DNA of 64,000 nucleotides from an uncultured Candidatus Poseidoniales archaeon (GTDB lineage Archaea; Thermoplasmatota; Poseidoniia; Poseidoniales; Poseidoniaceae), in assembly GCA_905182125.1 (NCBI GenBank), contig CAJJAV010000006.1, positions 30,760-94,759 of the forward strand, written 5' to 3'. Positions 28,116 to 36,871 of this stretch are shown here, piece by piece. Every line of letters starts with the position of its first letter. Position 1 is the stretch's first letter. The notes under the pieces were generated by a model. It saw only the letters and a program-made list of their open reading frames with translations, was not told the DNA's origin and did not search any database. The translations under genes and the position numbers were made by a program.

Positions 28116-29321
28116 ATGACAAATAGGAACATGAATGGAAAAGATGACTGCGTCGAATGCGGTGCCGGTAAGATGGAACTGGACGCCGAAAAGGGCGAAC
28201 TCGAATGCAACACCTGCGGCATTGTCGCAAGTTCGGCTGATATCCTTGATACGAACCCTGGCAAGACCACCTATGGTGGTGAATCCGCAACTCATGAAGT
28301 GGTTCGCAACAACTGTGACCAGAACGCCAACATGGGAACAGGAGGCGGTTACATGGACACAAAGGGGCTTTCAGCAAGCGAACGCAAGAAGTGGAACCGA
28401 CTACGTAAAGTCAACCGCAGTACAACGCGACTCAAGCACCCTCTTGCTGAAGCAGTTCGTAAGAAGATCAAGGAGATGTACGGTTCCTTCGCTATGCAAG
28501 CGGCTGAACCGTTCGTCAAAATGATGTGCAAACCGCTCAAGGGCAACTTGGAACTGCAACGTCAAGCCCTGGACAATAAGGCCCTCAAAAAGCAACTTGG
28601 TATGCCCAAGCAGAGTATTTGTCGCAAGAAGACCGGGGTCCGGGGCAAAAGCACAGAACTCAACATCATCCTTCTGGCCATGGCAGCTGTCGAAGTCGCA
28701 GGCGAACTGGGGTTGCTCTCAAAGATGGACCGAAGGGCCGGAATGGCCCAGCACGACCTCACACGGAAGCAACTCGTCAATGCCAAGCGAACGTTGCTTA
28801 ACCACTTCAAAGCCCGAATCAAGATGGGTTGGGAAGAGAAGCCGCCAACAAAGACGCCCGATGACATTCGAGAAGATGGGGTTGACCAAGCGGTCGAGCA
28901 CATTCACGACATGCTGGATGAGTCTCTTGGTGAAGAACTGCTGGATGAGGTGAACTACGAGACCGAAGCACGGCTTGCTTTGCTTGGTGAAGGCAAGACG
29001 AGTGCACTGACTGCGAACACCGAAGTCCGCATGGCGGTTTGCGTCGCCTTCTTCGCCACCTTGGTCTCGATGGGCTTGCAAGCAGGCATGGCCGATCGGC
29101 TTGGCGCTGTGTTTGGCATGACTGGCAGTGGCATTCGTTCTCGCTACGAGGCGTTGTCTGCGGCCGAAAAGGCTGGCGAAGGCGACTACAACGGTGTCTT
29201 TCTTCGATGTGAGATGACGTGCTTAGAAATCCTAGCCACGCTGCAACCAGCCCACACGTTGATACAACGGGTCGGGCTCGGTGAAGTATGGTCAAACAAG
29301 GAAGGCTCTTCAGTCTCTTGA
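28116..29321 (+). CDS. TFIIB/TFB-like transcription initiation factor, divergent core domain
   Basis: N-terminal zinc ribbon 'CVECGAGKMELDAEKGELECNTCGIV', then 'KGLSASERKKWNRLRKVNRS' resembling the TFB linker; weakly conserved cyclin-fold region. Confidence 0.75.
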   Translation: MTNRNMNGKDDCVECGAGKMELDAEKGELECNTCGIVASSADILDTNPGKTTYGGESATHEVVRNNCDQNANMGTGGGYMDTKGLSASERKKWNRLRKVNRSTTRLKHPLAEAVRKKIKEMYGSFAMQAAEPFVKMMCKPLKGNLELQRQALDNKALKKQLGMPKQSICRKKTGVRGKSTELNIILLAMAAVEVAGELGLLSKMDRRAGMAQHDLTRKQLVNAKRTLLNHFKARIKMGWEEKPPTKTPDDIREDGVDQAVEHIHDMLDESLGEELLDEVNYETEARLALLGEGKTSALTANTEVRMAVCVAFFATLVSMGLQAGMADRLGAVFGMTGSGIRSRYEALSAAEKAGEGDYNGVFLRCEMTCLEILATLQPAHTLIQRVGLGEVWSNKEGSSVS

Positions 29322-30169
29322 TTACGCTCGTGCTATGCTCTTCTGGAGCAAGCGCAGGGGTTGCAGAAACCCTTGAGGCAGGAGCCGTCTTTGGCGGCCA
29401 ATCCACTCAAGCCAACGAGACTTCAGCCAGCATTGTTAACCTGAGCGAGTTGCCAAACATCGTCGAAGTTTACACCGCCACATGGTGCTCCAACTGTGTG
29501 GACGTGGAGCATGCTTTGGATGATGTCGAAGCAAATGTTTCGATGCAACAATACCACATACACCGTTCGATTTCAGAAGTCCAAGACCCATTCGGAACCG
29601 ATATTATCGACAAAAGGTTCCACGATCGCTATGGCCGCTGGTCCCCACCAGCAGTGGTGTTTAACGGTACCACGATGGTGAGAGGGAGTGTTGCACAATC
29701 TGACAGCCTTCAGCAAGATTTCACCACCATAGTCGAACAACCATTGCTGCTTGGAAACGGCAGCAGTACGTTTGGTTGGACGCCCATGAGCGATTCCAAA
29801 GGGACCGTGACATGGAACCTCGATGTCGAAATGGCACAGTTTGGTGAAGGTACTCTTAGCGCCTACCTCTGGGTGGTCGAAGGGTCTGCATACTTCGAAG
29901 AAGGCTCCAATGGCCTCGGCGATTACCCTCACATCGTTCGAGACATCATACACCTCGGCAACGATACCCAAGGGAGCATGAGCGTTGACCTACCTGCAAC
30001 TTTTGATGGAGATGATCTCTCTGTCCACCTTATTTACCAGTTCAATCCCTTAATCCCTGAGGAACCGGTCGTTCCAACGCCAGTTGTGGATGAAGAAACC
30101 GTTCCCTTTCTCTCCAGCATATCGACGCTCGCTATGGTTGGTGTTGCTGTAGCCGTTCGCCGTTCATAA
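29288..30169 (+). CDS. Secreted/membrane-anchored thioredoxin-like protein
   Basis: Signal peptide 'MVKQGRLFSLLITLVLCSSGASA', 'EVYTATWCSNCVDVEHAL' CxxC motif, C-terminal hydrophobic segment. Confidence 0.7.
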   Translation: MVKQGRLFSLLITLVLCSSGASAGVAETLEAGAVFGGQSTQANETSASIVNLSELPNIVEVYTATWCSNCVDVEHALDDVEANVSMQQYHIHRSISEVQDPFGTDIIDKRFHDRYGRWSPPAVVFNGTTMVRGSVAQSDSLQQDFTTIVEQPLLLGNGSSTFGWTPMSDSKGTVTWNLDVEMAQFGEGTLSAYLWVVEGSAYFEEGSNGLGDYPHIVRDIIHLGNDTQGSMSVDLPATFDGDDLSVHLIYQFNPLIPEEPVVPTPVVDEETVPFLSSISTLAMVGVAVAVRRS

Positions 30170-32572
30170 TCACGGTTGGAAATCCCCTTCCATCCGAGGC
30201 CCTGGATTGTCACGAAGATCTATGCCCAATTCCCAACGGAATTCTGGTACTGCCTCCGGCGCCTGTTGAACGTCCATGTAATGCCACCACCAAGGTGGAG
30301 CGCCCCGAAGTCCAAAGCGCTCTTGGGCCCGATTGAGGCTCTCACTTAGATTTCTGCGGGCCCACTGGCGTGGATGGTCTCTACGAAGATAGATGATGCG
30401 CCCTTGCTCGTGGTCTTCCTCTACGTACCCAAGTAAGGTTGCGAAGCTGCGTACTAATCGTCGTTCCGCCCCATTCCGAAGCGTCACGTTAAGCATACAA
30501 TGCTCGAATTGTAATTCGCCACCGTCTGCTGCATCAAATCGAAGATTGGACCCGATAGGTTGGAGCAGCATCGCTTCCCATAGCCTGGGGAACACTTCGC
30601 AGAATCGGCGCTCTCCGTTCCGGATATCCCCGATAACGCCAGCGATTTCTGGTTGGCCGTGATTTCTCAAAAACATCCAATCGTTGCGCTGGAAGTCGTC
30701 GATGTAATTGCCGGCACGCCCTTCATCAGCGACCACCTCTTTCGATTCTTCGAGAAGGAATGCAAGAGACTTCCCCCACATTTCAGCCATCGCTTGAATC
30801 GGCACGGGACGTTTCGCTGCAACAGCATGCTCAACAAGCGTACTAGCCCCTCCTGCTTGACCGTTGACTGGAATGTAATTCTGTTGATTATGTCGGTTCC
30901 GGTGTTCCAGGTATCGGAAATGGCGACGGTTGCCAGGTGGAACCACTTCGTTGTCTACCTCGTGATACTGATCACGAAATTCTTTCAACCAGGAAGGCGC
31001 AACCATCCCGTTCAAACTTTGCAGCACCTGTTTGAGTTGGGAGACTGCTCCTTCGTCGAGCAGAGCAAGATGAGATTCATCTAAAACTCTGGGAAACCCA
31101 AGGGGGGATTGGTGGCCGAGGTACTCAAGCAAAGGGGGAATTTGGCGGGTGCTGCCGACATCATCCAAGAGGGTGAGGACAACCGAAGCCATGGTATCAC
31201 CGAGTGGAACTGACGTGTGGAAGTTGCCTTGATGAATGCACACAGATGTTGTGCGTCGCGGGAGCAGGGAGCCGATGATGCGAATCATGAATGGAGCTCC
31301 GTGAACGCCTCGACCAACGGACACTTCGTAGAAATGGCCGAGACGCCCCACCACGAGTATGTGCTTCTGATGAACGAAAGCCCGTCCGCCGCTGCCTTCG
31401 ATGATGTCGTTCAAAAATTCTATTGAACGTTTGAGGGGCGGGGCGACGTGCGTTGGAGTTGCACCAAGCGAGGTCCAGTCATGTTGGATTGCGAACATCG
31501 TTTCACCTGAATGCGACGTCACTGGGGAAAGTGCCAATGATAAAAGAAGGGCCCAGATAGCAGGGTTTTCGGGAACATTGGTGTGGAGGGAAGTTCCTTT
31601 TTTGGTCCGAACACGAAGTTTCAATTTTGAACCGGTGATCCGCAGGGGCCACTTCACGGGCGCATTTCCTTGTTGTGTGCCTCGGTAATTCTTCCAGCGT
31701 TGCAGCCAAGGGTATGTGTTGAGTTCTTCGAGAGCTGGTGGATGGTTGAGGAAAGCCTCCACGATGTTGCCATCAAAACCTCCTCGTGTGTCCAAGCGCT
31801 GCCGGATGTCCCTTGCCCAAGCGGCAAGAGGGTGAAGTATGTGATTTCGAGGCGGGGGGATATGCTCTTCCGCCATCCACCCAACCCAAGTTAACAGGCC
31901 GTTGACAGCATGCTTGCTTGGCTGGTTGACTCTGCGTAAGAGTCGGCGACGTTGGTAGAAATTATCCTGCCCTCGCCTTTGATCATTGTTACCGGGCATT
32001 GCTTCGGGCAGAGCAACTGGGTTCGAGCAACCAAAGACAATCAACAACTTGCTCAAGTCCCATCCGACTCTGATTTTTGGTGACGATAACACACGAAGGA
32101 GCGATACGGTCGGGACTGCGCAGGGGAGTTTTCGGCCGTTCATACTTACCGTATCGTCTTGAAATGAAAAGTGGAGCCCATCATGCATCAAAAATCCACG
32201 GTGAAGGATCAAGCGTTCTTCTGAAGAGAGCTTGAACCCTTGCTCGATGTGATCGATGACGGCTGTGATCTCTTGCTCAGACGCGGGGGGTTCCAAAACC
32301 GGATCTGATGCCTCTGGCAATCGAGCCCAATGCACATCCTCAGAACTTTCGTAAGCACGCTGTAATGCCTTCCACCGTTGTTTCGTGTTTGGATGGGGCC
32401 CCCCAAGAGCGACGGCGACTTCGTTGTGAAGCATTTCTGGAATTTTGAAATCCCACGCCGTTTTTGGAGCACCACGGATCAGTGATGCACAAAGTTCGCA
32501 CGGAGAGGTTGGTTTCTTACGCCCGCACACATCACATTTGTTGCGGATTCTTCCTGTCATGGAAGTTTTCAA
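30170..32572 (-). CDS. 800-aa protein of unknown function with N-terminal Cys4 zinc-ribbon-like motif
   Basis: Single long ORF; 'CDVCGRKKPTSPCELC' at the N-terminus; no family recognised in the rest. Confidence 0.65.
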   Translation of the reverse strand: MKTSMTGRIRNKCDVCGRKKPTSPCELCASLIRGAPKTAWDFKIPEMLHNEVAVALGGPHPNTKQRWKALQRAYESSEDVHWARLPEASDPVLEPPASEQEITAVIDHIEQGFKLSSEERLILHRGFLMHDGLHFSFQDDTVSMNGRKLPCAVPTVSLLRVLSSPKIRVGWDLSKLLIVFGCSNPVALPEAMPGNNDQRRGQDNFYQRRRLLRRVNQPSKHAVNGLLTWVGWMAEEHIPPPRNHILHPLAAWARDIRQRLDTRGGFDGNIVEAFLNHPPALEELNTYPWLQRWKNYRGTQQGNAPVKWPLRITGSKLKLRVRTKKGTSLHTNVPENPAIWALLLSLALSPVTSHSGETMFAIQHDWTSLGATPTHVAPPLKRSIEFLNDIIEGSGGRAFVHQKHILVVGRLGHFYEVSVGRGVHGAPFMIRIIGSLLPRRTTSVCIHQGNFHTSVPLGDTMASVVLTLLDDVGSTRQIPPLLEYLGHQSPLGFPRVLDESHLALLDEGAVSQLKQVLQSLNGMVAPSWLKEFRDQYHEVDNEVVPPGNRRHFRYLEHRNRHNQQNYIPVNGQAGGASTLVEHAVAAKRPVPIQAMAEMWGKSLAFLLEESKEVVADEGRAGNYIDDFQRNDWMFLRNHGQPEIAGVIGDIRNGERRFCEVFPRLWEAMLLQPIGSNLRFDAADGGELQFEHCMLNVTLRNGAERRLVRSFATLLGYVEEDHEQGRIIYLRRDHPRQWARRNLSESLNRAQERFGLRGAPPWWWHYMDVQQAPEAVPEFRWELGIDLRDNPGPRMEGDFQP

Positions 32573-32589
32573 TTCAAGGCTTTATGAAC

Positions 32590-33633
32590 TCAGTTAAGTG
32601 ATTTGAAGATGTCAATCACCGCTTCCACATCTTCATCGGTGACGTGAAGGTGGACAACAATCCTACAACTGTTTGGCCCAATGTCGAGTACATCGACGCC
32701 GGCAGTGGACAACTCGTTGACAATCGTGGTGGCGTCAACCGTCGAGTCGAAGTAAACCATGTTGGTCTCCACGGTTGATAAATCGACTGAAAAGCCCTCC
32801 AATTCATCGATTGATTTTGCAATCCTTGTCGTACGGGCATGGTCCTCTGCCATACGATCTACATGGTGGTCGAGAGCGTGTAAGCCACCGGCTGCGAGCA
32901 TTCCAGCCTGCCTCATTCCGCCACCAAACATCTTGCGCCAACGGTGGGCTTGGGTGATGAATGAAGTTGAACCAACGAGCAGAGAGCCAATGGGTGCACC
33001 GAGGCCTTTCGAGAGGCAAATGGAAATTGAATCATAGTCCCGTACCATTCGATCGAGTGGCGTGTTTGTGGCAACTGTGGCGTTGAACACCCGGGCCCCA
33101 TCCATGTGAACAGCGCAGTTGTTTGCTTTTGCCACGGCAGCAATTTCATCGAGGGTCGATTGTGGATAACAGGCGCCTCCACCACGGTTGGAAGTGTTTT
33201 CGACGCACACCAATGTTCCATCTGGGTAGTGAGACAACGATCCTGCTTGCTTTCGGATCGCTCCTTGAACATCGTCGGGGCGCATAAGGCCGCCATGCAC
33301 GTCAACCAAAGCAATCGAAGCACCGCACAGGGCAGCATACCCGCCACCTTCGTAGATGTAGATGTGGCTGTTCTTTGCGGTAATGATTTCATCGCCGGGA
33401 GAGGTGTGGCAACGCAAAGCGATTGCATTCGCCATGGTTCCCGATGGAACAAACAGAGCAGCTTCTTTGCCACACATGGTTGCAATCCTCGCTTCGAGTT
33501 GCTTGACGGTGGGGTCGTCGCCGAGGACATCGTCGCCAACCGCAGCCGTGTGCATTGCTTCGCGCATTGCAGGGGTTGGCTGTGTGACGGTGTCAGAGCG
33601 CAGATCGATTCGGCTTGATGAATAGTGGCGCAT
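32590..33633 (-). CDS. Low-specificity L-threonine aldolase
   Basis: 'IDLRSDTVTQPTPAMREAM', 'VGDDVLGDDPTVKQLE', 'CLSKGLGAPIGSLLVGS'. Confidence 0.9.
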   Translation of the reverse strand: MRHYSSSRIDLRSDTVTQPTPAMREAMHTAAVGDDVLGDDPTVKQLEARIATMCGKEAALFVPSGTMANAIALRCHTSPGDEIITAKNSHIYIYEGGGYAALCGASIALVDVHGGLMRPDDVQGAIRKQAGSLSHYPDGTLVCVENTSNRGGGACYPQSTLDEIAAVAKANNCAVHMDGARVFNATVATNTPLDRMVRDYDSISICLSKGLGAPIGSLLVGSTSFITQAHRWRKMFGGGMRQAGMLAAGGLHALDHHVDRMAEDHARTTRIAKSIDELEGFSVDLSTVETNMVYFDSTVDATTIVNELSTAGVDVLDIGPNSCRIVVHLHVTDEDVEAVIDIFKSLN

Positions 33634-33674
33634 GATGTTGCCACAGCGCCCCCCTTCATCAAGACGGTGGCGAT

Positions 33675-34091
33675 TTAGAGCAGTTTGAGAGCCCCGGTCA
33701 CAGGTTCTAATTTCGCTTCTTCGGCTGGGCCAAGGACCAAAATTGTGAATGAACCACTGGGAATTTGAGTGTGGCCTGCATCATGAACTCGGGCTGTGAG
33801 GATGTTGAGTTCTTTCGCCTCCTGCTCCAGCCGTTCAAGGTGTGCAGCATCCGTCCCCTTAACGCAGATTTTCTTCTGTCCGGAGGAGAGCCAAGATTCG
33901 AGGTAAGCAGGGCGCTCCTTGCCTGCCTTCATCGTCGCAATCACAGCGCCATGGCCAACTTGGGCAGCGATTTTCCCTTTGCCCATTTTTAGGCCATGAT
34001 TAACCACGAGCACCATCTTAACTTCTTCTTCAGGTGCGTTGCCTTGGGTGCGTGGGGCGGTCATGCTGTGAATGAATGAACGAAGACCCAT
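33675..34091 (-). CDS. pth2: Peptidyl-tRNA hydrolase Pth2 family, paralogue 1 (atypical N-terminal strand)
   Basis: 'KMGKGKIAAQVGHGAV', 'VHDAGHTQIPSGSFTILVLGP'. Confidence 0.85.
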   Translation of the reverse strand: MGLRSFIHSMTAPRTQGNAPEEEVKMVLVVNHGLKMGKGKIAAQVGHGAVIATMKAGKERPAYLESWLSSGQKKICVKGTDAAHLERLEQEAKELNILTARVHDAGHTQIPSGSFTILVLGPAEEAKLEPVTGALKLL

Positions 34092-34105
34092 GCTGGTTCG
34101 TGGCG

Positions 34106-34474
34106 TCAGTAGGGTTTCAATTCTCCGACGAGGGCGTCGATGGCGCGCCGAGGCCCTGGGCCAAGACCAAGAACGGTGATGGTGCCAGGCTCCACCTCTG
34201 TGTGGCCTGCATCTTTGACGAGGTAACTGACGATGCCTACCGATTGCGCTTGGCCAGCAAGACGTTGGAGTTCAGCAAGATCTTCTGCCTTGAGGCAGAT
34301 TTTCCGAGCCCCGGATTGGCGCCATCGTTCAACCAATCGCCCATTTGATTTCTTGGCGTTAAGGGTGCAGGAAACCGCTGCATGGGCGCATTGCACTGCA
34401 ACCTTACCAGCCGACAATTTGAGATCGTGACGAACGATGAGAGCCATCGTTGGTTCATCAAGCGTCGATGCCAT
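34106..34474 (-). CDS. pth2: Peptidyl-tRNA hydrolase Pth2 family, paralogue 2 (canonical)
   Basis: 'VRHDLKLSAGKVAVQCAHAAV', 'VKDAGHTEVEPGTITVLGLGP'. Confidence 0.88.
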   Translation of the reverse strand: MASTLDEPTMALIVRHDLKLSAGKVAVQCAHAAVSCTLNAKKSNGRLVERWRQSGARKICLKAEDLAELQRLAGQAQSVGIVSYLVKDAGHTEVEPGTITVLGLGPGPRRAIDALVGELKPY

Positions 34475-35174
34475 GGCTGTCCATCACCGCGTATTCCAAT
34501 GCTTCAATTGTTGGTTGGCGCACCAAGAGGCTGCTGAACCAAGCACCAAACCAAATTGCAAAGGTGAGGTTACCCAAGGCGTGCAGACCATCAAACGGAA
34601 GGCCGTTGACCAGGTACAACAAGAAATCCATGGCACCAAAGGTACCGTCGAGGATTGAAAATGAGACGATGATGCCAAACAAAAAGGCCGATACAACAGC
34701 AGCAAAACAGGTACGTCCAGCATTGTAAACGCCATCGACGACGAGTGAGAAATTCGCTCCAAAGACGGCAATCGTCGACCAACCTGCGGCTTGGAATAAC
34801 GTCCACCAGCCATCGCCCATGAAGAAATTCGACAGCATAGCAACCATGACGGCAAACGCTGCTCCACGCCGTGCACCGAGCTGGGCTCCCACGAGGAGAC
34901 ATGCGACTGTGACAGGTTGAATGTTTGGAAGAGGCTGCATAACGACGCGGAGCAAAGAAACGCTCAACACAAGCGTTGCCATCAGGACAACGTCGTGGAC
35001 TGAACGGCGGTTTTGACCAGCGAGAAGCCAGAAAGCAGCTCCAAGCAAAAGCACATCCAGAACCAATCCCATTGTTGGAGAAAGTTCGGGACCGTGGGTG
35101 CCTAGGGCTCGGAACATATCAATGGCCACCGGCCCCCCCGATTTGAGGCTTACCTCGCTTCCACTGGGTACCAC
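34458..35174 (-). CDS. ECF transporter S-component-like membrane protein
   Basis: 'LPNIQPVTVACLLVGAQLGARRGAAFAVMVAMLSNFFMGDGWWTLFQAAGW' resembles ECF S-component 'lPnvqPvt...lG...G...G...allsNfflG.G.wt.wQm.aW'. Confidence 0.65.
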   Translation of the reverse strand: MVPSGSEVSLKSGGPVAIDMFRALGTHGPELSPTMGLVLDVLLLGAAFWLLAGQNRRSVHDVVLMATLVLSVSLLRVVMQPLPNIQPVTVACLLVGAQLGARRGAAFAVMVAMLSNFFMGDGWWTLFQAAGWSTIAVFGANFSLVVDGVYNAGRTCFAAVVSAFLFGIIVSFSILDGTFGAMDFLLYLVNGLPFDGLHALGNLTFAIWFGAWFSSLLVRQPTIEALEYAVMDSHGIDA

Positions 35175-36871
35175 TGCACTATCGAGGCGGCATCAAGCAT
35201 GGCTGAGTCGGCAGCGAGGGTTGCTAAACGCCCATCCACAGTGTACTCCCAGCCTTCACCCGTCACGCCTTCAAAAGCCACGACGTAAATCCCTAAGCTG
35301 GTGCTTTCTACCCGGATTTCGAGGCCGAGTTCTTCACAAGCAGCCATGGTAAGTTCGTAGGCATTGGTGTACCCTTCAAGTCCACCGACCGAATGAAGTT
35401 CCCCCTCGATGGTGATCGAAACAATTTGCGTTCCTCTCCAAGATTCATTCCATGATGAATCCCATGCCTCTTGTGCTTCAGCATCAGAAGTATTTTCTTG
35501 AATGAACTGAGACCATTGCACTGCCACTTGATCAACGATCAGAAGAGCAATGATGAGCAAGTAGATGCTTAAGAATCTCAACACTGATGTGCCTTTGTTC
35601 CGGAGGAATTGGACACCTGCGGCGCCGAGTGAAAGGAACAACAGAAACGTCATGCCTTGGACAAACCAGTCGAATTCCATCTGATCGACTTCGATGTTCT
35701 CAACAGCGGGAGTCTGGTTTGAGGTGTAGACATAGACCACGCTGTCATCGCTACCAAAGGCAAGATAGGTCATCTCCTCGTAAGTGAGGGACCCTGGCGC
35801 AGAAGTTGCGTAGCCGTCCGCCCCTGTCGTGAATACCTCGAGCAAGAGGCCGCCACTTGAGGACACATTGACGAAGCCCCAGCCACGTTCAAGACCATTG
35901 AATGGGAGTGAAAACTGACCTTCGCCCAACACCCCTATTTCACCGTTTGAGCGGAAGGAAACCCGACTGGTCTCTTCACAGGAATCCGCACAACTGAACA
36001 AGCGGATGGCTTCTGAATCGGCTGAGAGTACAAATGAATCGTACATCACCGGGACGGCAGGGGAGGTACCGGTTCGAAGGGTCGATTTGGAGGTGAAATC
36101 GTCAACATCGATGAGATGAACCGTGCTGAATGGCACCCCTTGAACTTGAACGAAAAGTCCCGCTGTTGTCATCAGTGGTGCGTGTCGAATCTTGCCTTCT
36201 CCGAGATCGATGGAACGCACAACGCCATCTCGAGTGACGCCCCAGAGAAGTCCGGATTCATCACCCAAGAAATATTCCTCGGCCCCGATGGTGACGCCAT
36301 TACGCCACCCAAGGCCTGTTTGTGCCTCCATTTCGAGCAGTCCGTTCGAGGCGCAAAGGGCAACAACGCCGGAGCGAGTTGGGGCAACAATACGATCTTC
36401 GTCGACTGCCATAGCCCCTGTGATTCCCCAAATTGTTGGCTCGGATTGATGGGCCCAAATCAAGGCGCCATCGTCGGTTGATCTGGCTTCAATCTGACCA
36501 TCGGACCAGCCAACGATGAGCATGTTTGGCCACGAGCCGCACGGCCCTTCTCCCTCTGCGACATGAAGCAATGGAGCCATATCATGGTGGGTCGAATTCG
36601 CATTGGTGTGCGACCAAAGGGGTTCGCCATCAAGTGAAAAAGCCGCCAAGGCTGGTGAATTGTCCCCTCCCCATGAAGCGGATGTGCGAACAAACAATTG
36701 CTGATCGACAAAGAGGGGGGCGGTGGTGATGTAAGAACCACCGAAATCATATGTCCAATCGAGGGTGTAAGTTTCCTCAAACGCCCCAGGTTCTGCACTT
36801 GCATTTACCGCTGGCAACGTGAACAGAACCAGTGCGGCAAGAAGCAACGGACGGAGGTCCATTTTGTTCAC
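35150..36871 (-). CDS. Secreted PQQ-like beta-propeller protein with TM segments and C-terminal DUF4430/transcobalamin-C-like domain
   Basis: Signal peptide; propeller blades; 'FLLFLSLGAAGVQFL...FLSIYLLIIALLIVDQVAV'; C-terminal 'GLEGYTNAYELTMAACEELGLEIRVESTSLGIYVVAFEGVTGEGWEYTVDGR...ASIVQWYPVE'. Confidence 0.65.
   Translation of the reverse strand: MNKMDLRPLLLAALVLFTLPAVNASAEPGAFEETYTLDWTYDFGGSYITTAPLFVDQQLFVRTSASWGGDNSPALAAFSLDGEPLWSHTNANSTHHDMAPLLHVAEGEGPCGSWPNMLIVGWSDGQIEARSTDDGALIWAHQSEPTIWGITGAMAVDEDRIVAPTRSGVVALCASNGLLEMEAQTGLGWRNGVTIGAEEYFLGDESGLLWGVTRDGVVRSIDLGEGKIRHAPLMTTAGLFVQVQGVPFSTVHLIDVDDFTSKSTLRTGTSPAVPVMYDSFVLSADSEAIRLFSCADSCEETSRVSFRSNGEIGVLGEGQFSLPFNGLERGWGFVNVSSSGGLLLEVFTTGADGYATSAPGSLTYEEMTYLAFGSDDSVVYVYTSNQTPAVENIEVDQMEFDWFVQGMTFLLFLSLGAAGVQFLRNKGTSVLRFLSIYLLIIALLIVDQVAVQWSQFIQENTSDAEAQEAWDSSWNESWRGTQIVSITIEGELHSVGGLEGYTNAYELTMAACEELGLEIRVESTSLGIYVVAFEGVTGEGWEYTVDGRLATLAADSAMLDAASIVQWYPVEAR

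Noticed and set aside
32913-33662. 249-aa minus-strand ORF
   Set aside because: Alternate frame of the threonine aldolase gene, whose motifs are in the other frame.
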